Source of the DNA: a virus
Virus record (IMG/VR): IMGVR_UViG_3300049737_000387
Span: 1 to 22,082 of that record
DNA length: 22,082 bases
Direction: 5' to 3' (one strand)
This document shows positions 1 to 5,939 of this stretch, piece by piece (within the stretch, counting starts at the first letter, position 1; the number at the start of each line of letters is the position of its first letter). Both the position numbers and the translations under genes were made by a program. Below the pieces are notes generated by a model. The model was not told the origin of the DNA. It saw only the letters and a list, made by a program, of their open reading frames with translations, and searched no databases.

Positions 1-56
1 TCTGTTGATGTATGGGTAAAGTATTGTGGATCAGAGGGTTGGATCAATTGTGTCAT
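1..56 (-). CDS. Start of a further gene running off the left edge (partial)
   Basis: An ATG at 56, in a different frame from the 79-aa gene, opens MTQLIQPSDPQYFTHTST and remains open to the edge. An overlap of 26 bases with the 79-aa gene is in the range seen elsewhere here. Only 18 residues are visible, so no function can be given. Confidence 0.4.
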   Translation of the reverse strand, partial: MTQLIQPSDPQYFTHTST

Positions 57-270
57 CGTATTTGGTTGCACGTTTACCTAGGTATTGTACTTCATCATAG
101 AATCTATTGTATACTAATAGAAGTATGTGATGTTTTTTATGTGGAGAACCTTGATTATCTTTCTTTGGTCGGATGCCAAGTTCTAATGTAAAGTATTCAG
201 GGCAGATGAAGTATACCCAACCTTCATGATCTTTCCATCTTATTCTATCATTAATTGTTGGTTGATACAT
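31..270 (-). CDS. Unknown small phage protein (79 aa)
   Basis: Starts six bases after the oxygenase. The product reads MYQPTINDRIRWKDHEGWVY, FICPEYFTLELGIRPKKDNQ, HKKHHILLLVYNRFYDEVQY and ends DDTIDPTL. It is beta-rich and aromatic with many His and Lys residues, like a small barrel. I believe similar proteins are widespread in T4-like cyanophages, but the role is unknown. The next gene probably starts within its last 26 bases. Confidence 0.7.
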   Translation of the reverse strand: MYQPTINDRIRWKDHEGWVYFICPEYFTLELGIRPKKDNQGSPHKKHHILLLVYNRFYDEVQYLGKRATKYDDTIDPTL

Positions 271-276
271 TACTTT

Positions 277-864
277 TTACCAATGTTCAGGATTACTAAA
301 TGGATTAATCATACCTTTATTCGGTATTAATGGGGGTTGTTTGATGTAATTAAAGTTAATCACAACACGACGATCTGTTGTAGTAAATGGTGTAGATGAA
401 TGTTCGTATGATGATGGAAATTCAACCAATCTATTTGCGACTGTCTCCACCTCTAGTTCTTCATTATCAGGATCATTGAATATTGTACAACCATCACTAT
501 CATGTACATAGAATATTGCAGTAGTACAATCAAATGTCGTATCAGTATGATATGCACGACGTTGTTGTGTACTAGTATACCAACTCAGATTAGCACGACA
601 ACGAATCATTGCAGCAATAGGTATTTGATTGATGATAGGGCGTATGTAATTATATCCTAGATTTAACATTGGTACATCAGGATATAGTTCTGGTCCTTTA
701 GTATCAGACCAAAAGATATGCTGCATCAATGGATAGTTACCAGGTTGATTACTACCACATGTATACCATGCCATACGATTACTCATGATATACTCTTGCA
801 ATCGTTCAAACTGCTCCTGTGATAAGAAGTTATCAGTGATTACAATCTTACTTTCATCAATCAT
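277..864 (-). CDS. 2OG-Fe(II) oxygenase (195 aa) ending SNPEHW
   Basis: The N-terminus (VITDNFLSQEQFERLQEYI) has the usual opening of P4H-like oxygenases. The core reads WYTSTQQRRAYHTDTTFD (H106, D108), AIFYVHDSDGCTIF, NRLVEFPSSYEHSSTPF (H155) and DRRVVINFNY (R165 or R166). All residues of the iron and 2-oxoglutarate sites are present, so it is probably active. The tail NPFSNPEHW is unlike the family and matches a tiny frame at 3041-3085. The gene starts inside the stop of paralogue B (ATGA). Substrate unknown. Confidence 0.8.
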   Translation of the reverse strand: MIDESKIVITDNFLSQEQFERLQEYIMSNRMAWYTCGSNQPGNYPLMQHIFWSDTKGPELYPDVPMLNLGYNYIRPIINQIPIAAMIRCRANLSWYTSTQQRRAYHTDTTFDCTTAIFYVHDSDGCTIFNDPDNEELEVETVANRLVEFPSSYEHSSTPFTTTDRRVVINFNYIKQPPLIPNKGMINPFSNPEHW

Positions 865-1412
865 TTTTCAAAACCCTCGTAGTATCCATCCATATGTACT
901 GTCATACCTGGAGGTGTAAGATAGAAATTACCTGCTAATATTAGTCTATCATCTACTGGACATTTGTCAACACCATGTATCACACCCATTGGTAATATAA
1001 CTACGAGTCCTTCTTCTACTGGTATTTCTGTATTAGATGATGGGAGAAGGAGAGGTGAAGAGTTAGGTGGTGTTCTCACATAGTATACAAAAGAGTATTG
1101 TGTTGGGATGTGATGATGTGGTACTGAGAAATCATCTTTTGAATACTTAGCAAACCATGTTGAGACAATAGTAAATGTATGATCTAATGTGTAATGTATG
1201 TTTTTAGAAGTAGTATGTACTACCCAATCAACAATGGTATCAATAGCAGGAGATTCTACCCACCATTCAGACATATGTTTAACACGTACTGTTGACACAT
1301 TAGTTTTTTTCCATCCAAGTGTATGTGCATCAGTATACAATTGTTTATTGATGGAAAGATCAGGGTATACAGCAGTGATTACATTGATATTTTCTTTATG
1401 TGGTATGATCAT
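861..1412 (-). CDS. 2OG-Fe(II) oxygenase-like protein, paralogue B (183 aa)
   Basis: A TTG at 1427 opens the frame, but ATG 1412 overlaps the cupin stop by four bases (ATGA) and aligns with paralogue A, so it is preferred. Shared features with paralogue A are DLSIN, TWFAKY, YSFVYYV, SSNTEI, GLVVILPMGVIHGV and DRLILAGN. H99, H101, H146 and R156 fall at identical positions. FSVPHHHIP replaces the HDH of paralogue A. A C-terminal extension of about 20 residues (TPPGMTVHMDGYYEGFEK) is unique to B. It probably arose by gene duplication. Metal binding is likely; enzymatic activity is uncertain. Coupled to the next gene by ATGA. Confidence 0.72.
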   Translation of the reverse strand: MIIPHKENINVITAVYPDLSINKQLYTDAHTLGWKKTNVSTVRVKHMSEWWVESPAIDTIVDWVVHTTSKNIHYTLDHTFTIVSTWFAKYSKDDFSVPHHHIPTQYSFVYYVRTPPNSSPLLLPSSNTEIPVEEGLVVILPMGVIHGVDKCPVDDRLILAGNFYLTPPGMTVHMDGYYEGFEK

Positions 1413-1996
1413 CGTCTGTAATGCCAATTGTAAGAGAAAGTCACCCGAGGACCAAAGATTTTAGGTGCATGATATACTCCTCTTGGAATATAGATGGCAT
1501 CACCTGGATGAAGTTGATGAATTGTATCATCTTCAAACTCATATTGAATCATACCCATACATTGTATGATGAAAAGAGAATGAGGATCACGATGAGATTT
1601 AAAGACATATGATTCAGCAATGACATTACTGTAAATGTGTAAGTTTTCAAGTTTTAAATCAAATGCTTCTTGACATATGTTAACAGTGTTAGGATCAAGA
1701 AAGTCTTGAGTATGTGTAACGATAGTTGGTAGAATAACCTGTCTATCACCACGTATTGCTAAATCAGGGTAATCAGTTTCACCTTCATAATCAATTTGAT
1801 TTTCATGTACAAGTGTATCTGGTGGTATGAGACATCTTAAGTAATCATGATTACGTTCTTGTTGCCATAGGGGGACAATATTATCCCAAGTAATTGTTGC
1901 ATGTTGAGGAAAACGACCGCGAAAGACTTTAACTTCATCACCCCATTCAATGGTAGGATCATAGGTTGTGGGAGTAATTTCAAATTCTGCTTTCAT
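1409..1996 (-). CDS. JmjC/Cupin-4-like putative hydroxylase (195 aa)
   Basis: The C-terminal third is a clear double-stranded beta-helix of JmjC/cupin type. FKSHRDPHSLFIIQCMG gives H135 and D137, LHPGDAIYIPRGVYHAP gives H176, and RVTFSYN closes the fold. The pattern HxD, then IIQ..G, then PGD.IYIPRG..H matches bacterial ribosomal-oxygenase-like cupins. The N-terminal 120 residues carry no known domain (WDNIVPLWQQERNHDYLRC, ENQIDYEGETDYPDLAI). All three metal ligands are present, so it may be an active 2-oxoglutarate hydroxylase of a protein substrate. It sits between the two oxygenase paralogues with ATGA junctions on both sides. Activity is inferred; the fold assignment is fairly secure. Confidence 0.72.
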   Translation of the reverse strand: MKAEFEITPTTYDPTIEWGDEVKVFRGRFPQHATITWDNIVPLWQQERNHDYLRCLIPPDTLVHENQIDYEGETDYPDLAIRGDRQVILPTIVTHTQDFLDPNTVNICQEAFDLKLENLHIYSNVIAESYVFKSHRDPHSLFIIQCMGMIQYEFEDDTIHQLHPGDAIYIPRGVYHAPKIFGPRVTFSYNWHYRR

Positions 1997-2487
1997 TTGA
2001 TATTACCTGCGAGAACAACTCTATTTGTACATTGATTGATTGGTACATAATGTTCTACATTACCAGGGAAGATGACCACTTTACCTGGAGTGGGAGTGAT
2101 TTCTTTATTAGATGTAGGGAAATATAATGATGATGATCCTTCAGGTGAATGAATAAAGTAAACAAAAGAAAATGGTACAAACTTATGATCATGACATCGT
2201 GTACTATCACCATCATTATACTTTGCAAACCATGCTTCATACAACTGATATAGATCTACAGGTAAATCCTGATGAGTGTTGTGTAGTAATGAGATGATCC
2301 ATTCATAGATCGTGTTAACATTATCTGATTTCATTGTCCAATCAGACATCATAGCACCAACATTTGTCTTATAAGACATAGGCCAATCAATGTCTTCTAA
2401 TTCCTGCATGAATCTATCATTAATAGACAGATCATGATAGGTATCAGTGATGATTTGATGTCGTTCACGGATAAAGAATCTATTCAT
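1993..2487 (-). CDS. 2OG-Fe(II) oxygenase-like protein, paralogue A (164 aa)
   Basis: The frame opens with GTG 2514 and ATG 2511, but ATG 2487 is preferred. It gives an 8-base overlap (ATGAATAG) and aligns residue for residue with paralogue B. The core reads WFAKYNDGDSTRCHDHKF, FSFVYFIHSPEGSSSLYFP, then GKVVIFPGNVEHYVP and NRVVLAGN. This is the plan of the putative 2OG-Fe(II) oxygenase family seen in marine phages (2OG-FeII_Oxy_5). Candidate ligands are H99, H101 (or D100), H146 and R156. HxH appears where HxD is usual, so iron binding may differ. Substrate unknown. It is coupled to the cupin gene by ATGA. Confidence 0.72.
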   Translation of the reverse strand: MNRFFIRERHQIITDTYHDLSINDRFMQELEDIDWPMSYKTNVGAMMSDWTMKSDNVNTIYEWIISLLHNTHQDLPVDLYQLYEAWFAKYNDGDSTRCHDHKFVPFSFVYFIHSPEGSSSLYFPTSNKEITPTPGKVVIFPGNVEHYVPINQCTNRVVLAGNIK

Positions 2488-2710
2488 TTGCTTTTGATTT
2501 CGTATGATCATCACGAGACCTATTTTTAATTACAATGAATGCATCCTTATTATACTTACGATGACCTTTAGGTGATGCCCATTTCTTATTATATCCTTCT
2601 GGTTGTTCAATACCAGAAACTACAGTACCACCAACCTCAAGTACAATATCATCATGTGTGACATCCCAACCAAGAGTATGCATCATATGCCATAGTTCAT
2701 CTTGAGTCAT
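2480..2710 (-). CDS. Small unknown protein (76 aa)
   Basis: ATGA overlap with the 47-aa gene. The product starts MTQDELWHMMHTLGWDVTHD, then DIVLEVGGTVVSGIEQPEGY, NKKWASPKGHRKYNKDAFIV and a basic tail. It looks like a small soluble alpha/beta protein ahead of the oxygenase run. The basic C-terminus overlaps the next gene by eight bases when that gene starts at 2487. Function unknown. Confidence 0.65.
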   Translation of the reverse strand: MTQDELWHMMHTLGWDVTHDDIVLEVGGTVVSGIEQPEGYNKKWASPKGHRKYNKDAFIVIKNRSRDDHTKSKANE

Positions 2711-2850
2711 TTGCCAACTCCATAATCAGGTGCTTGTTCTTCTAGTTTACGAATGCCATCATGTAATTTCTTCAATGCAGCACGAGTTTCAGGAGTTTCT
2801 TCATACTCCCAGATATCACCTTTCTTATTCACCATTTTCTTCTTAGTCAT
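2707..2850 (-). CDS. Small basic protein (47 aa)
   Basis: The start shares one base with the preceding TAA (TAATG). The product reads MTKKKMVNKKGDIWEYEETP, ETRAALKKLHDGIRKLEEQA and ends PDYGVGK: a lysine-rich start, then a helix. It is coupled to the next gene by ATGA. No recognised family. Confidence 0.62.
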   Translation of the reverse strand: MTKKKMVNKKGDIWEYEETPETRAALKKLHDGIRKLEEQAPDYGVGK

Positions 2851-3005
2851 TAGTACTGTTCTCCATCTTTTGCTTTAGGGAAAGAATGCACAATCTCAAC
2901 GATGGTTTGAACCATCTCACCTTGTGTTGCAGCAGGCATTGCAGTCACGTACAATAACCCGATGCCACATAATGTAGTTGTCAATAACCAAAAACGGTTG
3001 CTCAT
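2850..3005 (-). CDS. Small exported or membrane-anchored protein (51 aa)
   Basis: First gene after the extended -10 box. The N-terminus MSNRFWLLTTTLCGIGLLYV followed by TAMPAATQG is a typical signal peptide with possible cleavage after AMPA, or a membrane anchor. The remainder (GEMVQTIVEIVHSFPKAKDG) is a short helix. A mature part of about 25 residues could be an envelope-acting peptide. It may be expressed with the oxygenase run downstream, to which it is linked by continuous overlaps. Function unknown. Confidence 0.62.
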   Translation of the reverse strand: MSNRFWLLTTTLCGIGLLYVTAMPAATQGEMVQTIVEIVHSFPKAKDGEQY

Positions 3006-3027
3006 GATATAGGTTGGTTACTCTGTT

Positions 3028-3036
3028 ATTATAACA
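3028..3036 (-). promoter_or_regulatory. Extended -10 promoter before the 51-aa exported protein
   Basis: The minus strand has TGTTATAAT (TGnTATAAT; box 3033-3028), 22 bases before the ATG at 3005, without a good -35. It lies in the short gap between genes. Confidence 0.6.
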
Positions 3037-3040
3037 CAGA

Positions 3041-3085
3041 TCACCAGTGCTCAGGGTTGCTTGTGCCAGTTGTAATAGTGGTCAT
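3041..3085 (-). CDS. Possible 14-residue peptide gene ending SNPEHW
   Basis: An ATG directly after the TAG of the 48-aa gene opens MTTITTGTSNPEHW and a TGA stop. The ending SNPEHW is identical to the end of the oxygenase at 277-864, although the DNA differs at synonymous positions. Such a short frame could be chance, but the shared ending makes it worth listing. Confidence 0.3.
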   Translation of the reverse strand: MTTITTGTSNPEHW

Positions 3086-3232
3086 CTATTGGTTGTGGTT
3101 GTAGCATAAGCACTTATAATCTTTAATTGGATAGAGGTTATACCTCGTGACATATTTAATCACATGATCTTCACATTGAAACCAGCACTTCTTATTGTCT
3201 TCCTTACGATTTTCTAGAAACCATGGGAACAT
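3086..3232 (-). CDS. Small Cys/aromatic-rich protein (48 aa)
   Basis: The frame is open upstream to 3574, but that part is the Ser/Thr/Lys-rich shadow of the AbrB-like gene. ATG 3232 is the first start after that gene ends. The product reads MFPWFLENRKEDNKKCWFQC, EDHVIKYVTRYNLYPIKDYK and ends CLCYNHNQ. The C-x3-C and C-x-C-x2-H spacing could bind zinc (tentative). A fusion with the AbrB-like gene by frameshift is an alternative. The next ATG follows its TAG directly. Confidence 0.5.
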   Translation of the reverse strand: MFPWFLENRKEDNKKCWFQCEDHVIKYVTRYNLYPIKDYKCLCYNHNQ

Positions 3233-3275
3233 ATCCACGTAAGGAAATAGATTTAACTTACGTGAATTCTGATAC

Positions 3276-3560
3276 CTAAACTCTGTTGCTGGTGTACTCT
3301 TGCCCTTCGCTTTCGCTGTTGTACCAGAAGTCTTGGTAGTCTTCTTGCGTGGCGTCACTGATGTTAACGCTTTGATATTCTCCTCTAGTTTTCTTTGAGT
3401 AGTTCGTGAGGATGATTTGTTCGTTGACGACTGTCCAACAGATTTCATCTCCTTCTTGCCAGTTGAGTTCGTTGGTGATTTCTTCTGGGATTTCAATGTA
3501 GTAGTCCTCTGTGTCTTTGTACTGTTGTACTTTAGTGATGTACTTATTTGATGAATCCAT
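3276..3560 (-). CDS. AbrB/MazE-like small protein (94 aa)
   Basis: Residues about 10-55 follow the SpoVT/AbrB/MazE swapped-hairpin pattern: KVQQYKDTEDYYIEIPEEIT, then NWQEGDEICWTVVNEQIILT, with the typical IPEEI and EGDEI elements. Such folds bind DNA as dimers, alone or as antitoxins. Here there is no toxin gene beside it. The C-terminal 35 residues are acidic and extended (DATQEDYQDFWYNSESEG) and longer than the basic domain needs. The start overlaps the metallopeptidase stop by 17 bases. A role as a small phage transcription regulator is inferred; a structural or orphan use of the fold is also possible. Confidence 0.65.
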   Translation of the reverse strand: MDSSNKYITKVQQYKDTEDYYIEIPEEITNELNWQEGDEICWTVVNEQIILTNYSKKTRGEYQSVNISDATQEDYQDFWYNSESEGQEYTSNRV

Positions 3561-4248
3561 TGTTCTCTAACCATTCACGTGTCATAGGAGTTGGTTCATA
3601 ATCTGACCACATTGTTCCTGCTGCACAACTTTCAAGAGCACTCAATGTCATTCCTTCTGTCTTACCCGCCCATGTTGCTTCTTTCTCCCACGGAATTGCA
3701 CCTGGTTGCAATACATATGAACGCTTCGCCATCTCTTGCCACAACATTGGTACGCTATCTTCAGGCATAATGATAGCAATCATACTATTATCAATCGTAC
3801 CTGCCATACAATCCTGCGCTGCATGCCATCCTTCATGACGCATAACACTCATGAGTGTATTAGGACGACCCATAAATGCTTTGTTCAAGAAGAAGTTATT
3901 ACTCACAGTATGATAGACACCACGATGTCCTACAGGGAAATACTTCTCATCCGCAAGATATACTCTGACACCGATTTGATTCAATGCTACAAGCATATGA
4001 TTGAATTCATTGGCAACAGGATAGAAAGAATCTGTGTTGTCATACTGAGAGGAAACATCCAACAGAGAGAACACTTCAGTTACATCATCAGTACACTCCT
4101 GAAGAAGCATACATCCCATGGAATGGTTGGAATAGTAATCATCATCTGTAAGAGGATCTGCAATTGCAGGAGTGCCTACATTGGCAGCAAGTGCTACTAC
4201 AGTACCAACAACAGCATTAATCAGTTTAGTTTGAAAGGGCATAACCAT
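3544..4248 (-). CDS. Exported HExxH metallopeptidase-like protein (234 aa)
   Basis: Starts at ATG 4248 (an in-frame ATG at 4242 is equally possible). Residues 4-30 form a Sec signal peptide: a basic start (QTKLIN), a hydrophobic core (AVVGTVVALAANVG) and an Ala-x-Ala type site PAIA before DP. The mature part contains RHEGWHAAQDC, an HExxH zinc motif at 138-142, with W-E-K-E (177-180) downstream as a possible third ligand (gluzincin-like arrangement). Several Cys (CMLLQEC, DCMAG, ESCAAG) could form disulphides in the periplasm. It resembles no named phage lysis enzyme I know. A peptidase acting on host envelope or periplasmic proteins is inferred from motif and export signal. It overlaps the next gene by 17 bases. 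Confidence 0.7.
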   Translation of the reverse strand: MVMPFQTKLINAVVGTVVALAANVGTPAIADPLTDDDYYSNHSMGCMLLQECTDDVTEVFSLLDVSSQYDNTDSFYPVANEFNHMLVALNQIGVRVYLADEKYFPVGHRGVYHTVSNNFFLNKAFMGRPNTLMSVMRHEGWHAAQDCMAGTIDNSMIAIIMPEDSVPMLWQEMAKRSYVLQPGAIPWEKEATWAGKTEGMTLSALESCAAGTMWSDYEPTPMTREWLENNGFIK

Positions 4249-4412
4249 GTGTCATAATCAGTTTGTTCAATTCTACCATCATTATATAAAATGTCAAGGA
4301 ACTTACTCCAATACTCTTGCTTTGCAGGTATGTTACCACGTAATTCGGGATGCCATACCTTAAGCATCTTTCGGCAGATCCATACTGCCTCCTTCTTTGT
4401 TAGGTATTCCAT
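4221..4412 (-). CDS. Small unknown protein (63 aa)
   Basis: The product starts MEYLTKKEAVWICRKMLKVW, continues HPELRGNIPAKQEYWSKFLD, then ILYNDGRIEQTDYDTW and ends CPFKLN. It is a compact, mostly helical basic protein whose even mix of Trp, Tyr and charged residues looks like a real fold. I think similar proteins occur in other cyanophages but cannot confirm it. Its end overlaps the signal-peptide region of the next gene by 28 bases. Function unknown. Confidence 0.65.
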   Translation of the reverse strand: MEYLTKKEAVWICRKMLKVWHPELRGNIPAKQEYWSKFLDILYNDGRIEQTDYDTWLCPFKLN

Positions 4413-4557
4413 AGTTGTGAATAAAATAGAGAAAACTTTTGAGTGAACGTTTGATACTCAAACTCTTTTTAATCTCCAACCAATCTTGATACTCTTGTTC
4501 TAGAGTATCAATCAGGGGAATCTTCGCTACAAAGGGCTTTGATTTTGTTGATGTCAT
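4360..4557 (-). CDS. Possible small basic protein (65 aa)
   Basis: ATG 4557 has AGAAG seven bases upstream as a possible ribosome site. The product starts MTSTKSKPFVAKIPLIDTLE, has QEYQDWLEIKKSLSIKRSLK, and continues SFLYFIHNYGIPNKE. It looks protein-like and fills a 95-base gap, but overlaps the genes on both sides by 50 and 53 bases, more than is usual here. It could be a decayed or shorter gene, or a chance frame. Confidence 0.42.
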   Translation of the reverse strand: MTSTKSKPFVAKIPLIDTLEQEYQDWLEIKKSLSIKRSLKSFLYFIHNYGIPNKEGGSMDLPKDA

Positions 4558-4642
4558 ACAGAATCTTCTCTGCTAGCGCGTGATCTTTCTTGTTTTCCGC
4601 TTCCATGTACAATAGTATCAATTCCTTGATTTGTTCATCCAT
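4508..4642 (-). CDS. Small helical protein (44 aa)
   Basis: Too short for the usual size cut. ATG 4642 lies within the last codons of the 75-aa gene (8-base overlap). The product reads MDEQIKELILLYMEAENKKD, HALAEKILYDINKIKALCSE and ends DSPD. This is a probable helical hairpin or coiled coil. Short two-helix proteins are common in T4-like cyanophages. Function unknown. Confidence 0.55.
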   Translation of the reverse strand: MDEQIKELILLYMEAENKKDHALAEKILYDINKIKALCSEDSPD

Positions 4643-4862
4643 GTTGGAGCGATTTGTAGAGTTCTGCGAGCTCATCTTCGTTGTAAAACAAAGTTTGCTC
4701 GTTTATGTAGCCCTCTGGATCCATCCATTCAAACCACTCATCTGCAAAATGCAGTGCATCATCAACACGATCATCTGCAATTAGTTCACGAAAGCGAGTC
4801 ATCATCCATTCACAAATGTCATCGCGTTGTTCGGATATCCGAAGAGCATCAACGTTATTCAT
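4635..4862 (-). CDS. Small acidic unknown protein (75 aa)
   Basis: Starts in an ATGA overlap with the 97-aa gene. The product reads MNNVDALRISEQRDDICEWM, MTRFRELIADDRVDDALHFA, DEWFEWMDPEGYINE and ends YKSLQHG. It is strongly acidic and helical, the opposite charge of its upstream neighbour, so the two coupled products might form a pair (inference). It overlaps the next gene by eight bases. Confidence 0.68.
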   Translation of the reverse strand: MNNVDALRISEQRDDICEWMMTRFRELIADDRVDDALHFADEWFEWMDPEGYINEQTLFYNEDELAELYKSLQHG

Positions 4863-5152
4863 AGTTTGATAAGAGTCAGTTTGTTGTTGAGGTGATCGTA
4901 AGAGACAAATTTAACGTCTTTAGGCAAAGATTGCATCAATGCCTTGGTAAATTCTAGAGTGTAGTGACCATGATAACGCCAGAAGCGTCTGTATTCGTCT
5001 GTGAGGGGTTCTGCAGTGGTTGTGACAGGTACACTGTACTCACCTCTGCTATAATGCGTTGGAAGCGGTTTTAAGAGGGTCTTGATATCTGCTACAATTA
5101 ATGGAGCAGCATGTTGGGGTTTCGTCTTAGTATATCGGGACAAGTAAATCAT
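4859..5152 (-). CDS. Unknown basic protein (97 aa)
   Basis: Coupled to the 76-aa gene by an ATGA overlap. The product is basic and rich in His, Tyr and Lys: MIYLSRYTKTKPQHAAPLIV, DIKTLLKPLPTHYSRGEYSV, DEYRRFWRYHGHYTLEFTKA and a C-terminal strand SYDHLNNKLTLIKL. The basic and aromatic composition would suit nucleic-acid binding, but no motif is recognised. It is co-transcribed from the promoter at 5402-5430. Function unknown. Confidence 0.68.
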   Translation of the reverse strand: MIYLSRYTKTKPQHAAPLIVADIKTLLKPLPTHYSRGEYSVPVTTTAEPLTDEYRRFWRYHGHYTLEFTKALMQSLPKDVKFVSYDHLNNKLTLIKL

Positions 5153-5379
5153 TTGACGAAGACCTCCTGAAGTTGTTCTTGAGATAGTTGTTGTGCTTGT
5201 TTGAGTAGATTACACATGTGTGCAACATACTCAACATCCTCTTCATCTGGACTGAATTCATAAGAACCAGACCAATCCACACTGCCGTCATCATTAACAG
5301 CAGCACCAAACATATAACCGTCATCTTCAATGGCAAATGCATTACCATCAGCAACGAGATAGAACAGGGGAGCAGACAT
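5149..5379 (-). CDS. Small acidic unknown protein (76 aa)
   Basis: First gene after the best promoter of the window. The product starts MSAPLFYLVADGNAFAIEDD, continues GYMFGAAVNDDGSVDWSGSY and EFSPDEEDVEYVAHM, and ends with a Gln-rich helix (LLKQAQQLSQEQLQEVFVK). It has a beta-strand N-terminal half and a helical end, and is strongly acidic. It could be a small regulator or DNA mimic, but nothing decides this. It overlaps the next gene by four bases (ATGA). Confidence 0.7.
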   Translation of the reverse strand: MSAPLFYLVADGNAFAIEDDGYMFGAAVNDDGSVDWSGSYEFSPDEEDVEYVAHMCNLLKQAQQLSQEQLQEVFVK

Positions 5380-5401
5380 GAGATAAGATCGGATGAACTA
5401 C

Positions 5402-5430
5402 AGTATACTATGTATGAAGTGGGATGTCAA
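5402..5430 (-). promoter_or_regulatory. Strong sigma-70-type promoter before the 76-aa gene
   Basis: TTGACA (5430-5425), a 17-base spacer and TATACT (5407-5402) stand 22 bases before the ATG at 5379. The TGA of the preceding gene is inside the -35 box. Spacing is optimal and only one base departs from consensus. Confidence 0.8.
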
Positions 5431-5885
5431 CCGGTGTAACCAGCATTGCGATAGAGGTAACCACCGGCCCAGTCAGCGTTTTCAAGCATAAACTCACGCT
5501 CTTTGATGATCAACATGTTGAAACGAACACCTTTGGCAGGTGCTTTAATTGATGCTGGTTTGTATACTTCACCAGTGGTCTTGTTCACGAAAGCATGAAC
5601 ACTACGATTACCACCATCAGTAGTCATCATGACCTTGTGATACTTGCGTCCAGTGTCAACAGTAAACTGATACGTACCAATGTTACGCTTCAGGTCCGCA
5701 ATCTTCTGCTCATGATACTCTCTGTTCACAGCAGATGCTAAGAAGAACTCTTGACGACGGATGCTTTCCTTCACAAAGTCCTGCTCAAGTGCTTGACAGA
5801 GTGCAAATGTATGACCCAAGATCGCTTGTGCGATGTCGTTACGTGCCTCAGCAGATGCAGCGTAGTCAGCGAAGGTGGTGGTCAT
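5427..5885 (-). CDS. Conserved-type phage protein of unknown function (152 aa)
   Basis: The N-terminal half is helical and Ala/Gln-rich (FADYAASAEARNDIAQAIL, ALCQALEQDFVKES, SAVNREYHEQKIADLKRN). The C-terminal half looks like a small beta domain: GRKYHKVMMTTDGGNRSVHA, FVNKTTGEVYKPASIKAPAK, then NADWAGGYLYRN. I believe close relatives are common in marine cyanophages, without a known role, but I cannot confirm this here. The GEVYKPASIKAPAKG segment is basic and could contact nucleic acid. It has its own promoter and ribosome site, which suggests good early expression. Its TGA stop lies within the -35 of the next promoter. Confidence 0.7.
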   Translation of the reverse strand: MTTTFADYAASAEARNDIAQAILGHTFALCQALEQDFVKESIRRQEFFLASAVNREYHEQKIADLKRNIGTYQFTVDTGRKYHKVMMTTDGGNRSVHAFVNKTTGEVYKPASIKAPAKGVRFNMLIIKEREFMLENADWAGGYLYRNAGYTG

Positions 5886-5911
5886 TGGGTGGTTCCCTTT
5901 GGTATGAATAT

Positions 5912-5939
5912 AGTATAGGCTGGATCAGAGCAGATCCAA
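5912..5939 (-). promoter_or_regulatory. Probable promoter before the 152-aa gene
   Basis: TATACT (5917-5912) lies 26 bases before the ATG at 5885, with a weak -35 TTGGAT (5939-5934) at 16 bases. An AAGGGA ribosome site lies about 10 bases before the ATG. Confidence 0.5.

Noticed and set aside
1413-1427. TTG start at 1427 for oxygenase paralogue B
   Set aside because: ATG 1412 gives the usual ATGA overlap and aligns with paralogue A.
3233-3574. 162-aa frame starting at 3574
   Set aside because: Its first part lies over the AbrB-like gene and is a Ser/Thr/Lys-rich shadow; only the part after 3232 is kept.
3736-4257. 173-aa plus-strand frame opposite the metallopeptidase
   Set aside because: Antisense to a gene with signal peptide and HExxH motif; composition is His/Ile/Arg-rich without domain features. 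All other plus-strand frames were rejected for similar reasons.
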